From contig JADLBD010000266.1 in NCBI GenBank assembly GCA_020847975.1, forward strand, positions 1-45,644: 45,644 nt of DNA, read 5' to 3'. This DNA is from Bryobacterales bacterium. GTDB lineage: Bacteria > Acidobacteriota > Terriglobia > Bryobacterales > Bryobacteraceae. The notes beneath the pieces are model-generated. The model made no database searches and had not been told where the DNA came from. It saw only the letters and a program-made list of their open reading frames with translations. The translations under genes were made by a program, and so were the position numbers. Positions 8,620 through 16,550 of this stretch are shown piece after piece; the stretch's first letter is position 1, and the number at the start of each line of letters is the position of its first letter.

Positions 8620-10785
8620 TCAGCGCTTCGCGCGCAGCAGCCGCAACCCGTTGAACGTCACCAGCAATGTGGCCCCCATGTCGGCGGCAATCGCCATCCA
8701 CAACGTGGCGATCCCGGCGAATGCCGTCACCAGAAACACAGCCTTTAAACCAATGGCGAAAACGACGTTCTGCCGGATCACGGACGCCGCCCGCCGCGCA
8801 TGGCGCAGCAGAAATCCAAGATTCCGCAAGTCTTCGTTCATCAATACGACATCCGCCGTCTCGAGCGCGACATCCGTGGAGCGCCGTCCCAGCGCAATCC
8901 CCACCGATGCGCTCGCCAGCGCCTGCGCGTCATTGATCCCGTCCCCGACCATGGCCACATGCGCGTATTCGCTCCGCAACAGCTTCACGGCATCCGCCTT
9001 TTCTTCAGGAAGCATCTCCGCGCGCACGTCCTCGAGGCCCAGTTGGTTGCCAACCGCCGCCGCCGTGGGCTTGTTGTCGCCTGTTAACATCACCACTCGC
9101 TCCACCCCTTCCCGGCGGAGCCCCGAAATGGCTTCCGCGGCCTCTTTCCGAAGCGGATCGGCCAGCGCCACCATTGCCCACACATGGTCGCCCGTCCCGC
9201 ACAGGAACGCCGTGTGTCCCTCGTCCTCCAATGCCTCGATTTGCGAGCAGATCCCCTCCCGCTCCAGGCCTTTCTCATGCAGGAAGCGATGACTCCCCGC
9301 CCAGAACCGTTCCTGCCCCACCACCGCTTCGGCCCCGCGGCCGCGGACCGCGCGGAAATCCGAAACCGCCTCCGGCTCAATCCCCTGCCGCGTGGCATAG
9401 CGCACAATCGCGTGCCCCACCGGATGTTCACTGCGCTGTTCCAAAGCCATCAGCCGCCGCAGCGCTTCCGCCTCTCCCATGCCGTCCAATGTCCGGAAAG
9501 TCTGCACTTCGGGGGACCCTTGCGTCAGCACGCCCGTCTTGTCGAAAGCAAACGCCTTCAGTTTCGCCGCCTGCTCCAGGTGCACTCCGCCCTTGATCAA
9601 CACTCCCGCCCTCGCCGCGGACGCCAACGCCGCCACCACCGTCACAGGCGTCGAAATCACCAGCGCGCACGGGCACGAAATCAGCAGAATCACCATCCCC
9701 TGATAGCCCGACCGCTGCCAGTCCCAACCCATCAGCAACGGCGCGCCGGCCGTCACCAGAATGGCCAGCAGGAAGATGGCGGGAGTGTAAACCCGCGCGA
9801 ACCGTTCCACAAATTGCTCCGTATGCGCCCGGTGGTGAGAACCGTCCAGCATCCGCAGCATCCTCGACAGCAGCGTATCGGCGGGCGGTTTCGATACTTT
9901 CACTTCCACCAGCCCGTCTCCGTTCATCGTCCCCGCAAATACGGTGGACCCAAGCTCTTTCATCACCGGCATGGACTCCCCGGTGATCACCGCCTGGTTC
10001 ACATGCGACATCCCCGAAGTCACTTCTCCATCGCACGGAATCCGCTCGCCGGGCTTGACGCGAACCACCTCCCCCACCTTCACCTGCTCCACCGGCATCC
10101 GGTGCTCGCCGTGATGATGCACCACAGTGGCTTCCGTCGGCTTCACCGCCAGAAGCGAGGAAACCGCGTTCCGCGCTCGTGAAATGCTCCAACTCTCCAG
10201 CAGCCCCGCCAGCGCGAAGAGGAACGCCAGTGTCGCCCCTTCCAGCCACTCCCGCAGGACCACAGCCCCCAGAATCGACACCGCCACCAGCGCGTTCATC
10301 TCGGGATTGAACCGCCGCAACGCCGCCCACGCCTTCGGAGCCGCGAAGAACATCCCGCTCATCATCGCCGCGGCATAGAAGGCCATCGTAATTGGCGCGA
10401 TGTGGCCGTCATGCTCATGCACCAGTAATGACCGCGCAAAGTCCGCCAGCGAAGCGGCCTGGGTGAGCGCTCCGCCAAGCAGCGCCAGCCCGCTCGTCAG
10501 GCAGAGCAGCAAACGGCCATGAAGCCGCCACCAGGGCGCCTCCTGCTTCGCTTCCCGGTAAGGTTCACACTTCATCCCGGTCCGCGCAACGGCGGCGCGG
10601 ATCATTCCGTGGTCCACTCGTGACGGGTCGAACTGCACCCCCATCTTCGCGTTCAGAACGTCAAACGTGAGGTCGGTGACGCCCGATACAGCGCCCACTT
10701 CGCGGCGCAAAAGTGACACTTCCTCGGCGCAATCGAGGCCGTGGACATGGAATTCAGCGTGAGAATGAATGGCGGCACCTCTCAT
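8620..10785 (-). CDS. zntA: Zn/Cd-type heavy-metal P1B-ATPase
   Basis: An efflux P-type ATPase of about 721 residues from ATG 10785; an upstream TTG at 10824 is a weaker alternative. The order is an N-terminal HMA-like domain (HVHGLDCAEEV, one Cys instead of CxxC), then membrane helices and the TGES actuator motif. Next come the CPC metal-transport motif (SCPCALVIS), the phosphorylation site DKTGVLT (V in place of the usual T), SEHPVGHA and the hinge GDGIND. CPC with SEHP indicates soft or Zn/Cd/Pb ions. The divergent gene 83 bases away encodes an SmtB/ArsR repressor with an intact alpha-5 zinc site, which supports zinc or cadmium as substrate. The metal itself is inferred. Confidence 0.88.
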   Translation of the reverse strand: MRGAAIHSHAEFHVHGLDCAEEVSLLRREVGAVSGVTDLTFDVLNAKMGVQFDPSRVDHGMIRAAVARTGMKCEPYREAKQEAPWWRLHGRLLLCLTSGLALLGGALTQAASLADFARSLLVHEHDGHIAPITMAFYAAAMMSGMFFAAPKAWAALRRFNPEMNALVAVSILGAVVLREWLEGATLAFLFALAGLLESWSISRARNAVSSLLAVKPTEATVVHHHGEHRMPVEQVKVGEVVRVKPGERIPCDGEVTSGMSHVNQAVITGESMPVMKELGSTVFAGTMNGDGLVEVKVSKPPADTLLSRMLRMLDGSHHRAHTEQFVERFARVYTPAIFLLAILVTAGAPLLMGWDWQRSGYQGMVILLISCPCALVISTPVTVVAALASAARAGVLIKGGVHLEQAAKLKAFAFDKTGVLTQGSPEVQTFRTLDGMGEAEALRRLMALEQRSEHPVGHAIVRYATRQGIEPEAVSDFRAVRGRGAEAVVGQERFWAGSHRFLHEKGLEREGICSQIEALEDEGHTAFLCGTGDHVWAMVALADPLRKEAAEAISGLRREGVERVVMLTGDNKPTAAAVGNQLGLEDVRAEMLPEEKADAVKLLRSEYAHVAMVGDGINDAQALASASVGIALGRRSTDVALETADVVLMNEDLRNLGFLLRHARRAASVIRQNVVFAIGLKAVFLVTAFAGIATLWMAIAADMGATLLVTFNGLRLLRAKR

Positions 10786-10845
10786 CAGGATATCAAGGGG
10801 AGTAGATACGTCCCGGTTTGACAAGGATGCGTTGACCCTGTCACT

Positions 10846-10872
10846 ATCATAGTTGCACAGTTATTCAAATGA
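10846..10872. promoter_or_regulatory. Probable SmtB/ArsR-type operator and divergent promoter
   Basis: The segment TTGCACAGTTATTCAAATG resembles the SmtB/CzrA/ZiaR operator core TGAACA-N2-TATTCA. The right half matches fully, and the left half differs by TGCACA. It overlaps the start codon of the regulator gene (ATG 10869). On the - strand, TATGAT (10851-10846) lies 17 bases after ATTCAT and could be the ATPase -10, so bound repressor would cover both genes. A TTGACA at 10818-10823 with TATCAT at 10845-10850 has an over-long 21-base spacing, so the + strand promoter is uncertain. Confidence 0.6.
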
Positions 10873-11198
10873 ATCAACACCACCCCCACCCCCACCCCCC
10901 TCTCTCCGCCGCCTCCCCTGCCTCCATCGACCGCACCGCTCGCCTCTTCCGCGCTATCGGTGATCCCCCACGCCTCCGCCTCCTCGCCCTCCTCGCCCAA
11001 GGCGAAGCCTGCGTCTCCCAACTCGCTGAAGCCGAACGCGAATCCATCTCCACCATCTCCCAAAGACTCCGCGTCCTCCGCGCCGAGAACATCGTCGTCC
11101 GCACGCGCCACGGCAAACACATCCACTACGCCTTGGCCGACCGCCACATCGTCGAACTTGTCGAAAACGCCCTCGCCCACGCCGCCGAACGCGAATAA
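10869..11198 (+). CDS. ArsR/SmtB-family zinc-responsive repressor
   Basis: A 109-residue winged-helix regulator with a His-rich N-terminus (NQHHPHPHPP). The recognition region is ACVSQLAEAERESISTISQ followed by the wing RTRHGKHIHYAL. The last helix carries Asp91, His93, His104 and Glu107, the exact D-x-H-x10-H-x2-E spacing of the alpha-5 zinc site in SmtB, CzrA and NmtR. Cys48 sits where alpha-3 metal-site cysteines are found. By family precedent it represses the divergent P-type ATPase until Zn, Cd or a similar ion binds. The start overlaps the proposed operator, implying autoregulation and perhaps a very short leader. The N-terminal histidines could add a metal ligand. Confidence 0.88.
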   Translation: MNQHHPHPHPPLSAASPASIDRTARLFRAIGDPPRLRLLALLAQGEACVSQLAEAERESISTISQRLRVLRAENIVVRTRHGKHIHYALADRHIVELVENALAHAAERE

Positions 11199-11264
11199 CC
11201 CGTTTACCGGGCGCAATTCACCCAAGCCGCGCCAACCGCTTCAATGCTACTCTGTTCCCAACCC

Positions 11265-11870
11265 ATGCATCTGGTCGGAATCGCGGGCCCTTCTTGCGCC
11301 GGCAAGGGCACCCTCACCCATTGGCTTGCCGGTCATCTCCCGGCAGCCGTCCTCCCCGTCGACGCCTACTATAAGGCCCTCGACCATCTCACCCCCTCCG
11401 AACGCGCCCGGATCAATTACGACGAGCCCGCCGCCATCGAGGATGCCCTACTCGAGCAGCATCTCCGCCTCCTCATCGCCGGCCGTCCCGTGGATCGCCC
11501 CATCTACGACTTCGCCGTCCACACCCGCGGCGCTCGCACATTACACCTCGAACCGGACCACTATCTCCTCATCGAAGGACTTTTTACACTCTACTGGCCG
11601 AACATCCGTTCCCTGCTTTCCGCGTCTATTTTCATCACCGCTCCCGACACCGTCTGCCTCCACCGCCGCATCGGCCGCGACCTGCGCGAACGCGAGCGCA
11701 CCGAAATCTCCGTGCGCAGCCAGTACAACGGAACCGTCCAGCCCATGCGCGAGCTTTACATCGATCCCACCGCTGCCTATGCGGGCCTGGTGCTCGATGG
11801 CACCCGCCCCATCGAGCAAAACGGCCCCCAGGCCCTCGAGTACATACGCAACATCTGCCCCGCCTTCTGA
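11265..11870 (+). CDS. udk: Uridine kinase-like P-loop kinase
   Basis: A protein of 201 residues from ATG 11265 (an ATG at 11244 would add seven residues). The start MHLVGIAGPSCAGKGTL places the Walker A loop at the N-terminus, as in uridine kinases and phosphoribulokinases. LPVDAYYKAL corresponds to the uridine kinase D-x-Y-K segment, RPIYDFAVHTR to the nucleoside-binding P-Y-DF region, and LLIEGLF to the Walker B strand. RRIGRDLRERER matches the lid motif RR-x-RD-x-x-ER. Expected reaction: uridine or cytidine phosphorylation in pyrimidine salvage. The G-P-S-C-A-G-K-G loop differs from the usual G-G-S-G-S-G-K-T, so substrate specificity is uncertain. Confidence 0.78.
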   Translation: MHLVGIAGPSCAGKGTLTHWLAGHLPAAVLPVDAYYKALDHLTPSERARINYDEPAAIEDALLEQHLRLLIAGRPVDRPIYDFAVHTRGARTLHLEPDHYLLIEGLFTLYWPNIRSLLSASIFITAPDTVCLHRRIGRDLRERERTEISVRSQYNGTVQPMRELYIDPTAAYAGLVLDGTRPIEQNGPQALEYIRNICPAF

Positions 11871-11937
11871 ACCCCGCTCCCGCCGCCGCGTACCCGTAAC
11901 ACCCAATTAGCAACCGCTCTGCCCGCTTGCTTGCTAT

Positions 11938-11958
11938 ATAAGAATATCTTATGATAAG
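11938..11958. promoter_or_regulatory. LysR-type box with three overlapping half-sites
   Basis: ATAAG (11938-11942), N5, CTTAT (11948-11952), one base, ATAAG (11954-11958). The first two form a dyad that includes T-N11-A, the classic LysR box. The second and third form another perfect dyad around one base. The element ends nine bases before the GTG start of the LysR gene, where bound protein would block its own expression, so autoregulation is inferred. Confidence 0.65.
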
Positions 11959-11966
11959 CTCCCCAC

Positions 11967-12869
11967 GTGGACTTCTTCCACCTCAAACTTTTTCGTGATA
12001 TCGCTCAAACCGGCAGCATGAGCCGCGGCGCAGCCATGAACAACATCAGCCAGTCCGCCGCCAGCCAGCATGTCCAGGAGTTGGAACGGAGCTTCGACAC
12101 GCCGCTCATCGATCGCTCCCGCCGCCCGCTTCAGCTCACCGAAGCAGGCCATCTCTACGCCGGTCTCTGCCGCGACGTGCTGCGCCTCCAGGACGAGTTC
12201 CGCCTCGCTCTCGGCCAGTTGCGATCCGGCGTTGTGGGCGCCGTGCGCGTAGCCTCCATCTTCTCCGTCGGCCTCGTGGAAATGACGCGCCTCGATGAGG
12301 AGTTTCGCGCCCGCTTCCCACACGCCTCGCTCGAAGTCGAATACGTTCGGCCCGAAAAGGTCTACGAGGCGGTTCGCAACGAAACCGCCGATCTCGGCCT
12401 GGTCAGTTACCCGCAGAACGCCAAAGACATCGCCGTCATACCCTGGCGCGAGGAGGAAATGGCCGTGGCGGCGGCTCCCTCGCATCCCATCGCCAGGCTG
12501 ACCACCGTCCGCCCGGCTGACCTCGATGGGATGGAATTCATCGCCTTTGATCCCGATCTTCCCATCCGCCGCGACGTGGATCGTTTCCTGAAGGAGCGCA
12601 ACGTGAGCGTGAACGTGGCCATGCACTTCGACTCCATCCCCATGGTGAAGGAAGCTCTCGCCCTCGGCAGCGGCATCAGCATCGTCCCCTCCCGCATGCT
12701 GCGCGCCGAAGTTTCCGAAGGCAGGCTGGTCTGCGTTCCCCTGGCCGCCCCCGGGCTCATCCGCCCCCTCGGCATCATCCACCTCAAACGCAAGCGGTTC
12801 AATCCCGCCACTGCCGCGTTCCTCGACCTCCTCCAGGAAGCCGAACAACCCGTGGCCGCGGGTGTGTAG
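11967..12869 (+). CDS. LysR-family transcriptional regulator
   Basis: A 300-residue protein from GTG 11967. Residues 1-60 form the LysR winged helix-turn-helix (MDFFHLKLFRDIAQTGSMS, SQSAASQHVQELE, PLIDRSRRPLQLTEAG). A linker helix follows, then a two-lobed effector-binding domain (VRVASIFSVGLVEM, ADLGLVSYP, GSGISIVPSRML). The overall look is nearest to CysB/CbbR-like members, but the effector cannot be told. The AT-rich three-half-site palindrome immediately upstream is probably its own binding site. The gene stands between a uridine-kinase-like gene and a convergent decarboxylase/regulator operon. No divergent target gene shares its promoter. Confidence 0.88.
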   Translation: MDFFHLKLFRDIAQTGSMSRGAAMNNISQSAASQHVQELERSFDTPLIDRSRRPLQLTEAGHLYAGLCRDVLRLQDEFRLALGQLRSGVVGAVRVASIFSVGLVEMTRLDEEFRARFPHASLEVEYVRPEKVYEAVRNETADLGLVSYPQNAKDIAVIPWREEEMAVAAAPSHPIARLTTVRPADLDGMEFIAFDPDLPIRRDVDRFLKERNVSVNVAMHFDSIPMVKEALALGSGISIVPSRMLRAEVSEGRLVCVPLAAPGLIRPLGIIHLKRKRFNPATAAFLDLLQEAEQPVAAGV

Positions 12870-12872
12870 CGC

Positions 12873-13451
12873 TCAGTCCCCCATTCCGTACTTCACCACC
12901 AGGTAAACCCGCGCCTCCGCCGCCCCGGCATTCTCGATCGCATGCGGCACGTCCGCCCGGTAATGGGCCGAATCCCCTTTTCGTAACAGCGCCGTGTTTT
13001 CCTCGGAGACCACCCTCACCTTCCCTCGCGTCACTGTGAGATACTCTTCCGTCCGCCGGAAGTGCGGCTGTGACCGCAACGCCGCATTGCCCGCCAGCAG
13101 GATCTCGTAGAACTCGAGATTCTTTCCCGTGCCCAGCGGCGACAACGTCCGGATGGTGCATTCGTGGCTCTGCGTGTAGATGGCGCGTGTATCGTCACAC
13201 CGCACCACATCGATCGGCGTGCCTCCGGTGCCCGGACCGAGCAGCGCATCGAGCGGGCAGCCGAGCCCCGAGGCGATCTTCAACAGCACCACCACCGTCG
13301 GATTGGCGCGCGAGCGTTCCACTTGCGACAGCATCGCCTTGCTCACCCCGCTCAGCCGTGAAAGCTGATCCAGGCTCAACCCCGCCGCCTCGCGCTGCTC
13401 CTTCACACGCTTGCCGATCTGTTGGATTCTCTGCGCGGCCGTATCTTTCAT
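12873..13451 (-). CDS. XRE-family regulator with C-terminal cupin domain
   Basis: A 192-residue protein from ATG 13451. The N-terminal XRE helix-turn-helix covers roughly residues 10-65 (GKRVKEQREAAGLSLDQLS, GVSKAMLSQVERSRANPTV). A cupin_2-type beta barrel follows (FRRTEEYLTVTRGKVRVV, LLRKGDSAHYRADVPHAIEN). This architecture is common in repressors that sense small molecules through the cupin, such as PuuR and related amino-acid or polyamine regulators. Its ATG overlaps the stop of the decarboxylase gene (ATGA), so the two are co-translated. Control of that decarboxylase, perhaps by its amine product, is a reasonable inference. Confidence 0.85.
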   Translation of the reverse strand: MKDTAAQRIQQIGKRVKEQREAAGLSLDQLSRLSGVSKAMLSQVERSRANPTVVVLLKIASGLGCPLDALLGPGTGGTPIDVVRCDDTRAIYTQSHECTIRTLSPLGTGKNLEFYEILLAGNAALRSQPHFRRTEEYLTVTRGKVRVVSEENTALLRKGDSAHYRADVPHAIENAGAAEARVYLVVKYGMGD

Positions 13452-14842
13452 TCCCGTGCCAACCGGTCCAGTTCCCGGATCGTATTCCGCACATCGCCTT
13501 CCGTCGTCCGCGGATTGATCGGACACATCCGCAAAACCGTCCGCCCCTTCAACTCCGTCGACAGAACCACCGCGAATCCCGACGCCGTAATCCGCTTCCC
13601 GATCTCGCGATTCCGCTCATCCAGCCGCTCCACGGAAATACCCGCCGGCTCATACCGGAAGCTGAGCATCCCCATCTGCGCGGGAGTCACAATCACCCAA
13701 TCTTTCCTTTTCCGCACCAGCGATTCGGCATACCGCGCCATCTCCAAGCCGTGCTCGACGCCCTGCCGCATCGCATCCGCCCCGAATACCTGAAGCGTCA
13801 TCCACAACTTCAGCGCCCGAAACGGACGCGTCAGTTCAGGCCCGTAGTCAAACAGATTCGGCTCCTCCGCATTATCCCCGACGTCCTTCAAATACTCGGG
13901 CCGTGAATAAAAAGTACGCGGGAGCAGGGACCCGTCCCGTAACAGAACACACCCGCAATCGAACGGCTGGAAGAGCCACTTGTGCGGATCAAACGTGAGC
14001 GAATCGGCTTCTTCGATCCCAGCCAGCAGCCGCCGCCCTTCCTCGCAAATCGCCGCCGCCGCCCCGTATGCTCCATCCACATGCAGCCACACCCCCTCCG
14101 TCCGGCAAGCCGCCGCCAGCTCCCCCAAGGGATCGATAGCGCCGGTGTTCGTGGTCCCCGCATTCGCGATGACACAGCAAGGACGGCGCCCGCCGCGCCG
14201 GTCCTCCTCCATGGCGGACCGCAGCAAAGCGACAGGCAGACGGAAATCGTCATCGCTTGGAAGCTTTCGCAACTGCCGCCGCGCGAAGCCAAGCAGCCGC
14301 AGCGCCCGCTCCACCGACGAATGTGTCTGGTCCGAATAGTAGACCACTCCGTCACCCAGCCGCTCCTCACCCAGAATCCGATCCCGCGCCACGGCCAGCG
14401 CCGTGAAGTTCGCAAGCGACCCCCCGCTGAGAAACAAACCACCCGCGGTCTGAGGAAATCCCACTAATTCCGCCAGCCACTGAATCGTCCGCAACTCCGC
14501 CATCGCCGGACCGGACGCCGCGAACCAGTTCCCCGCGAACACGTTATATCCCTGCGCAAGAAAGTCCGCCACGGCCCCAATGAAGTTTCCCGGCCCCGGC
14601 ACAAAGGCGAAGAACCGCGGATGCGCCGGCCGCGCCATATAGTGCAGGATCTCCTGCTCCACCTGCGCAATCACCTCCGCTGCCGGACGGGGCCCATCCG
14701 GAATCCCCAACTCCAGGTCCTCGAGTTCGGCGCGCCTCGCTCCGGTCCATGCGGCCATGCCCTCGAGCGCTTCGCAGTGCGCCACCACCCGGTCCACGGC
14801 CGCATACCCTGCCGCCCTCATCTCTTCCGCGCTTGCTTTCAT
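13448..14842 (-). CDS. PLP-dependent group II amino-acid decarboxylase
   Basis: This 464-residue enzyme matches group II decarboxylases (DOPA, tyrosine and tryptophan decarboxylase type). Lys288 in FDPHKWLFQPFDCG is the Schiff-base lysine. His174 in SDQTHSSVERA stacks on the cofactor, and Asp256 in HVDGAYGAAA binds the pyridine nitrogen. HPRFFAFVPGPGN, WFAASGPAMAELRTI and FLSGGSLANFTAL are further family blocks. Expected reaction: decarboxylation of an aromatic or similar L-amino acid to an amine. The XRE-cupin regulator overlaps its 3' end in the same operon. Which amino acid is used cannot be read directly. Confidence 0.85.
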   Translation of the reverse strand: MKASAEEMRAAGYAAVDRVVAHCEALEGMAAWTGARRAELEDLELGIPDGPRPAAEVIAQVEQEILHYMARPAHPRFFAFVPGPGNFIGAVADFLAQGYNVFAGNWFAASGPAMAELRTIQWLAELVGFPQTAGGLFLSGGSLANFTALAVARDRILGEERLGDGVVYYSDQTHSSVERALRLLGFARRQLRKLPSDDDFRLPVALLRSAMEEDRRGGRRPCCVIANAGTTNTGAIDPLGELAAACRTEGVWLHVDGAYGAAAAICEEGRRLLAGIEEADSLTFDPHKWLFQPFDCGCVLLRDGSLLPRTFYSRPEYLKDVGDNAEEPNLFDYGPELTRPFRALKLWMTLQVFGADAMRQGVEHGLEMARYAESLVRKRKDWVIVTPAQMGMLSFRYEPAGISVERLDERNREIGKRITASGFAVVLSTELKGRTVLRMCPINPRTTEGDVRNTIRELDRLARE

Positions 14843-14900
14843 CCGGTAACTTCAGCATAACTTGCGGGACTCAACGGCATTCGCCCCATTCCTCCCATCG

Positions 14901-15692
14901 CTACTTCTTCCGAATGTAGATCGTCCCGTTCAACGTCGTGAACTGAAACTCCGGTCCGCCTCCGTTGATGGCCCCGTACATCGCCCGGTCAAATCGAATG
15001 CGATACCGCCTCCCCTCCCTCCGCGTCTCCTGCACGGGCTGCGGCGAACTCGGCTTCAGCGTAATGTCGAAGTCCGTGAAAATGTCCCCATGCTCGGACT
15101 TCATCTTCACGTTCGCCTTCGTGTCCGCCGGCAAAGTTACATCCACGTCGCCGTTCAGCGTGCTGAAACTCATCGTCTTGTCCGGCAGCACACGGTTCAG
15201 CGACACAATCAACTTCCCGTTCAACGTGTGCGCCACCACCACGCCCGAAACATCCTTCACCGTGACATCCCCGTTCAGGTTGTTCACGTCGATCTCTCCG
15301 CTCACGCCTTCCACCGTGATGTTTCCATTGTTCACCGTGTTCAGCTTGACCGAAGTGTCCACAGGAACGTAGATCACCAGATCCGCTCCGCTACCCGGTG
15401 AAGCGGAGATCCGAACCGTGTTGTTCGACTCCTCCGCCGTCAGCCCCAATCCGCCCCCGTCTATCCGCCGCATCCCCGGAGGCGGCTCCCTCCGTTTCCG
15501 CACGCGTCCCCCGCTTGCTTCAATCGTCACATCCTTGCTCGCATGCGTCTTCACCGTGATGCTGCCCCGCAGCAGGCTTGCCGTCAGCCGCTTCGGGCCG
15601 TTCGGATCCGAAAACGGAACCGTCATCCGCTCCTGCGCCGCGAGCAGCGCGGCAAACGCCGCCGCAATCACCACTATCTTCACTCTCCCCAT
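14901..15692 (-). CDS. Secreted DUF4097-type beta-helical protein (second copy)
   Basis: A 263-residue protein with a signal peptide (MGRVKIVVIAAAFAALLAA) followed by short beta-strand repeats of the N-G-x-I-x-V type: NTVNNGNITVEGVSGEIDV, NLNGDVTVKDVSG, HTLNGKLIVSL and STLNGDVDVTLP. This pattern defines DUF4097 putative adhesin-like beta-solenoids. The C-terminus (FTTLNGTIYIRKK) is almost a repeat of its upstream neighbour's end. It is the last gene of the sigma/anti-sigma operon and follows the first DUF4097 gene after two bases. Function is unknown; in many bacteria such genes are envelope-stress or ECF-controlled. Confidence 0.75.
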   Translation of the reverse strand: MGRVKIVVIAAAFAALLAAQERMTVPFSDPNGPKRLTASLLRGSITVKTHASKDVTIEASGGRVRKRREPPPGMRRIDGGGLGLTAEESNNTVRISASPGSGADLVIYVPVDTSVKLNTVNNGNITVEGVSGEIDVNNLNGDVTVKDVSGVVVAHTLNGKLIVSLNRVLPDKTMSFSTLNGDVDVTLPADTKANVKMKSEHGDIFTDFDITLKPSSPQPVQETRREGRRYRIRFDRAMYGAINGGGPEFQFTTLNGTIYIRKK

Positions 15693-15694
15693 GG

Positions 15695-16525
15695 CTATTC
15701 CCGCTCCTTGATCTGTATCGTTCCGTTCAGCGTCTCGAAGAAATGCTCCGGCCCTCCGCCGCCTACCCTCACGCCAAACACCCGGCTGCTGCGGATCACC
15801 GTCCGCCCGCCCTCGCGTTCCGCTTTCGCCGCCTCTTGCGCGAGCGCCGTCGAAGGAAAATCCGTAAACACATCCCCGTGGAACGTCTTGAACCTCAGGT
15901 TCGCGTTCAAATTCTTCGGAAACACCGCATCAATCGCCCCGTTCACGGTCTTCGCGTTCACCCCCCGCTGCGGGCTGTTCCGGAAGCTGAGCCTGATGGC
16001 CCCATTCACCGTCTTCGCCGACCCCGACCCCGCCAGATCCTCGAGCGTCAATCCCCCATTCACGCTGCTGACCTCGAAATCGCCGCCCACGCCGCTCATC
16101 GTGACCCCGCCGTTCACCGTCTTCAATTTCGCCGCCATTGCCGGGGGAACCTGCAACTCGAAATCGAAACGCACGGAATAATTGCGATCCCCGTGGGAAT
16201 TCCGGCCGCGCCAGTTCTCCGGATCGCTGCAATCCTTCCACGGCGCATCAATGCATACCCGCAGCACCCCGCCGCTCGACGTCACGTCAAGCCGTACCTC
16301 ACGCTTTGCCTCCTCGAGCGCGGCGCTGTCCCTCGCCTCCGTCCTCCGGTTCGCCACCAGTTGAATCGTGCTGCCGTTGTAGCCCGTCACACGAATCGAT
16401 CCATTGACGTTCTCGACGTCCAGTTTGGCCGCGTAAGGATATGTCTGGCGGATCGTCTCCCTGTCCTCGACGCTGGCCAGCAACGCGGCCGCCGAAAGCA
16501 GACACACTCCAGGTAATCGTTTCAT
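15695..16525 (-). CDS. Secreted DUF4097-type beta-helical protein (first copy)
   Basis: A 276-residue protein with a signal peptide (MKRLPGVCLLSAAALLAS), then LDVENVNGSIRVTGYNG, a charged region and a beta-repeat array: KTVNGGVTMSGVGGDFEV, SSVNGGLTLEDLAG, KTVNGAIRLSF and KTVNGAIDAVFP. The end, FFETLNGTIQIKERE, parallels the second copy. The pair probably arose by tandem duplication and divergence. It lies 25 bases downstream of the anti-sigma gene and two bases before the second copy, so it belongs to the ECF operon. No enzymatic motif is visible; a structural or sensing role in the envelope is a guess. Confidence 0.75.
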   Translation of the reverse strand: MKRLPGVCLLSAAALLASVEDRETIRQTYPYAAKLDVENVNGSIRVTGYNGSTIQLVANRRTEARDSAALEEAKREVRLDVTSSGGVLRVCIDAPWKDCSDPENWRGRNSHGDRNYSVRFDFELQVPPAMAAKLKTVNGGVTMSGVGGDFEVSSVNGGLTLEDLAGSGSAKTVNGAIRLSFRNSPQRGVNAKTVNGAIDAVFPKNLNANLRFKTFHGDVFTDFPSTALAQEAAKAEREGGRTVIRSSRVFGVRVGGGGPEHFFETLNGTIQIKERE

Positions 16526-16550
16526 TCGGTCTCTCCCTTTCGTTAACTCT

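Noticed and set aside
10783..10824. Longer P-ATPase start at TTG 10824
   Set aside because: It would add 13 residues of no family value; ATG 10785 gives a normal N-terminus before the HMA domain.
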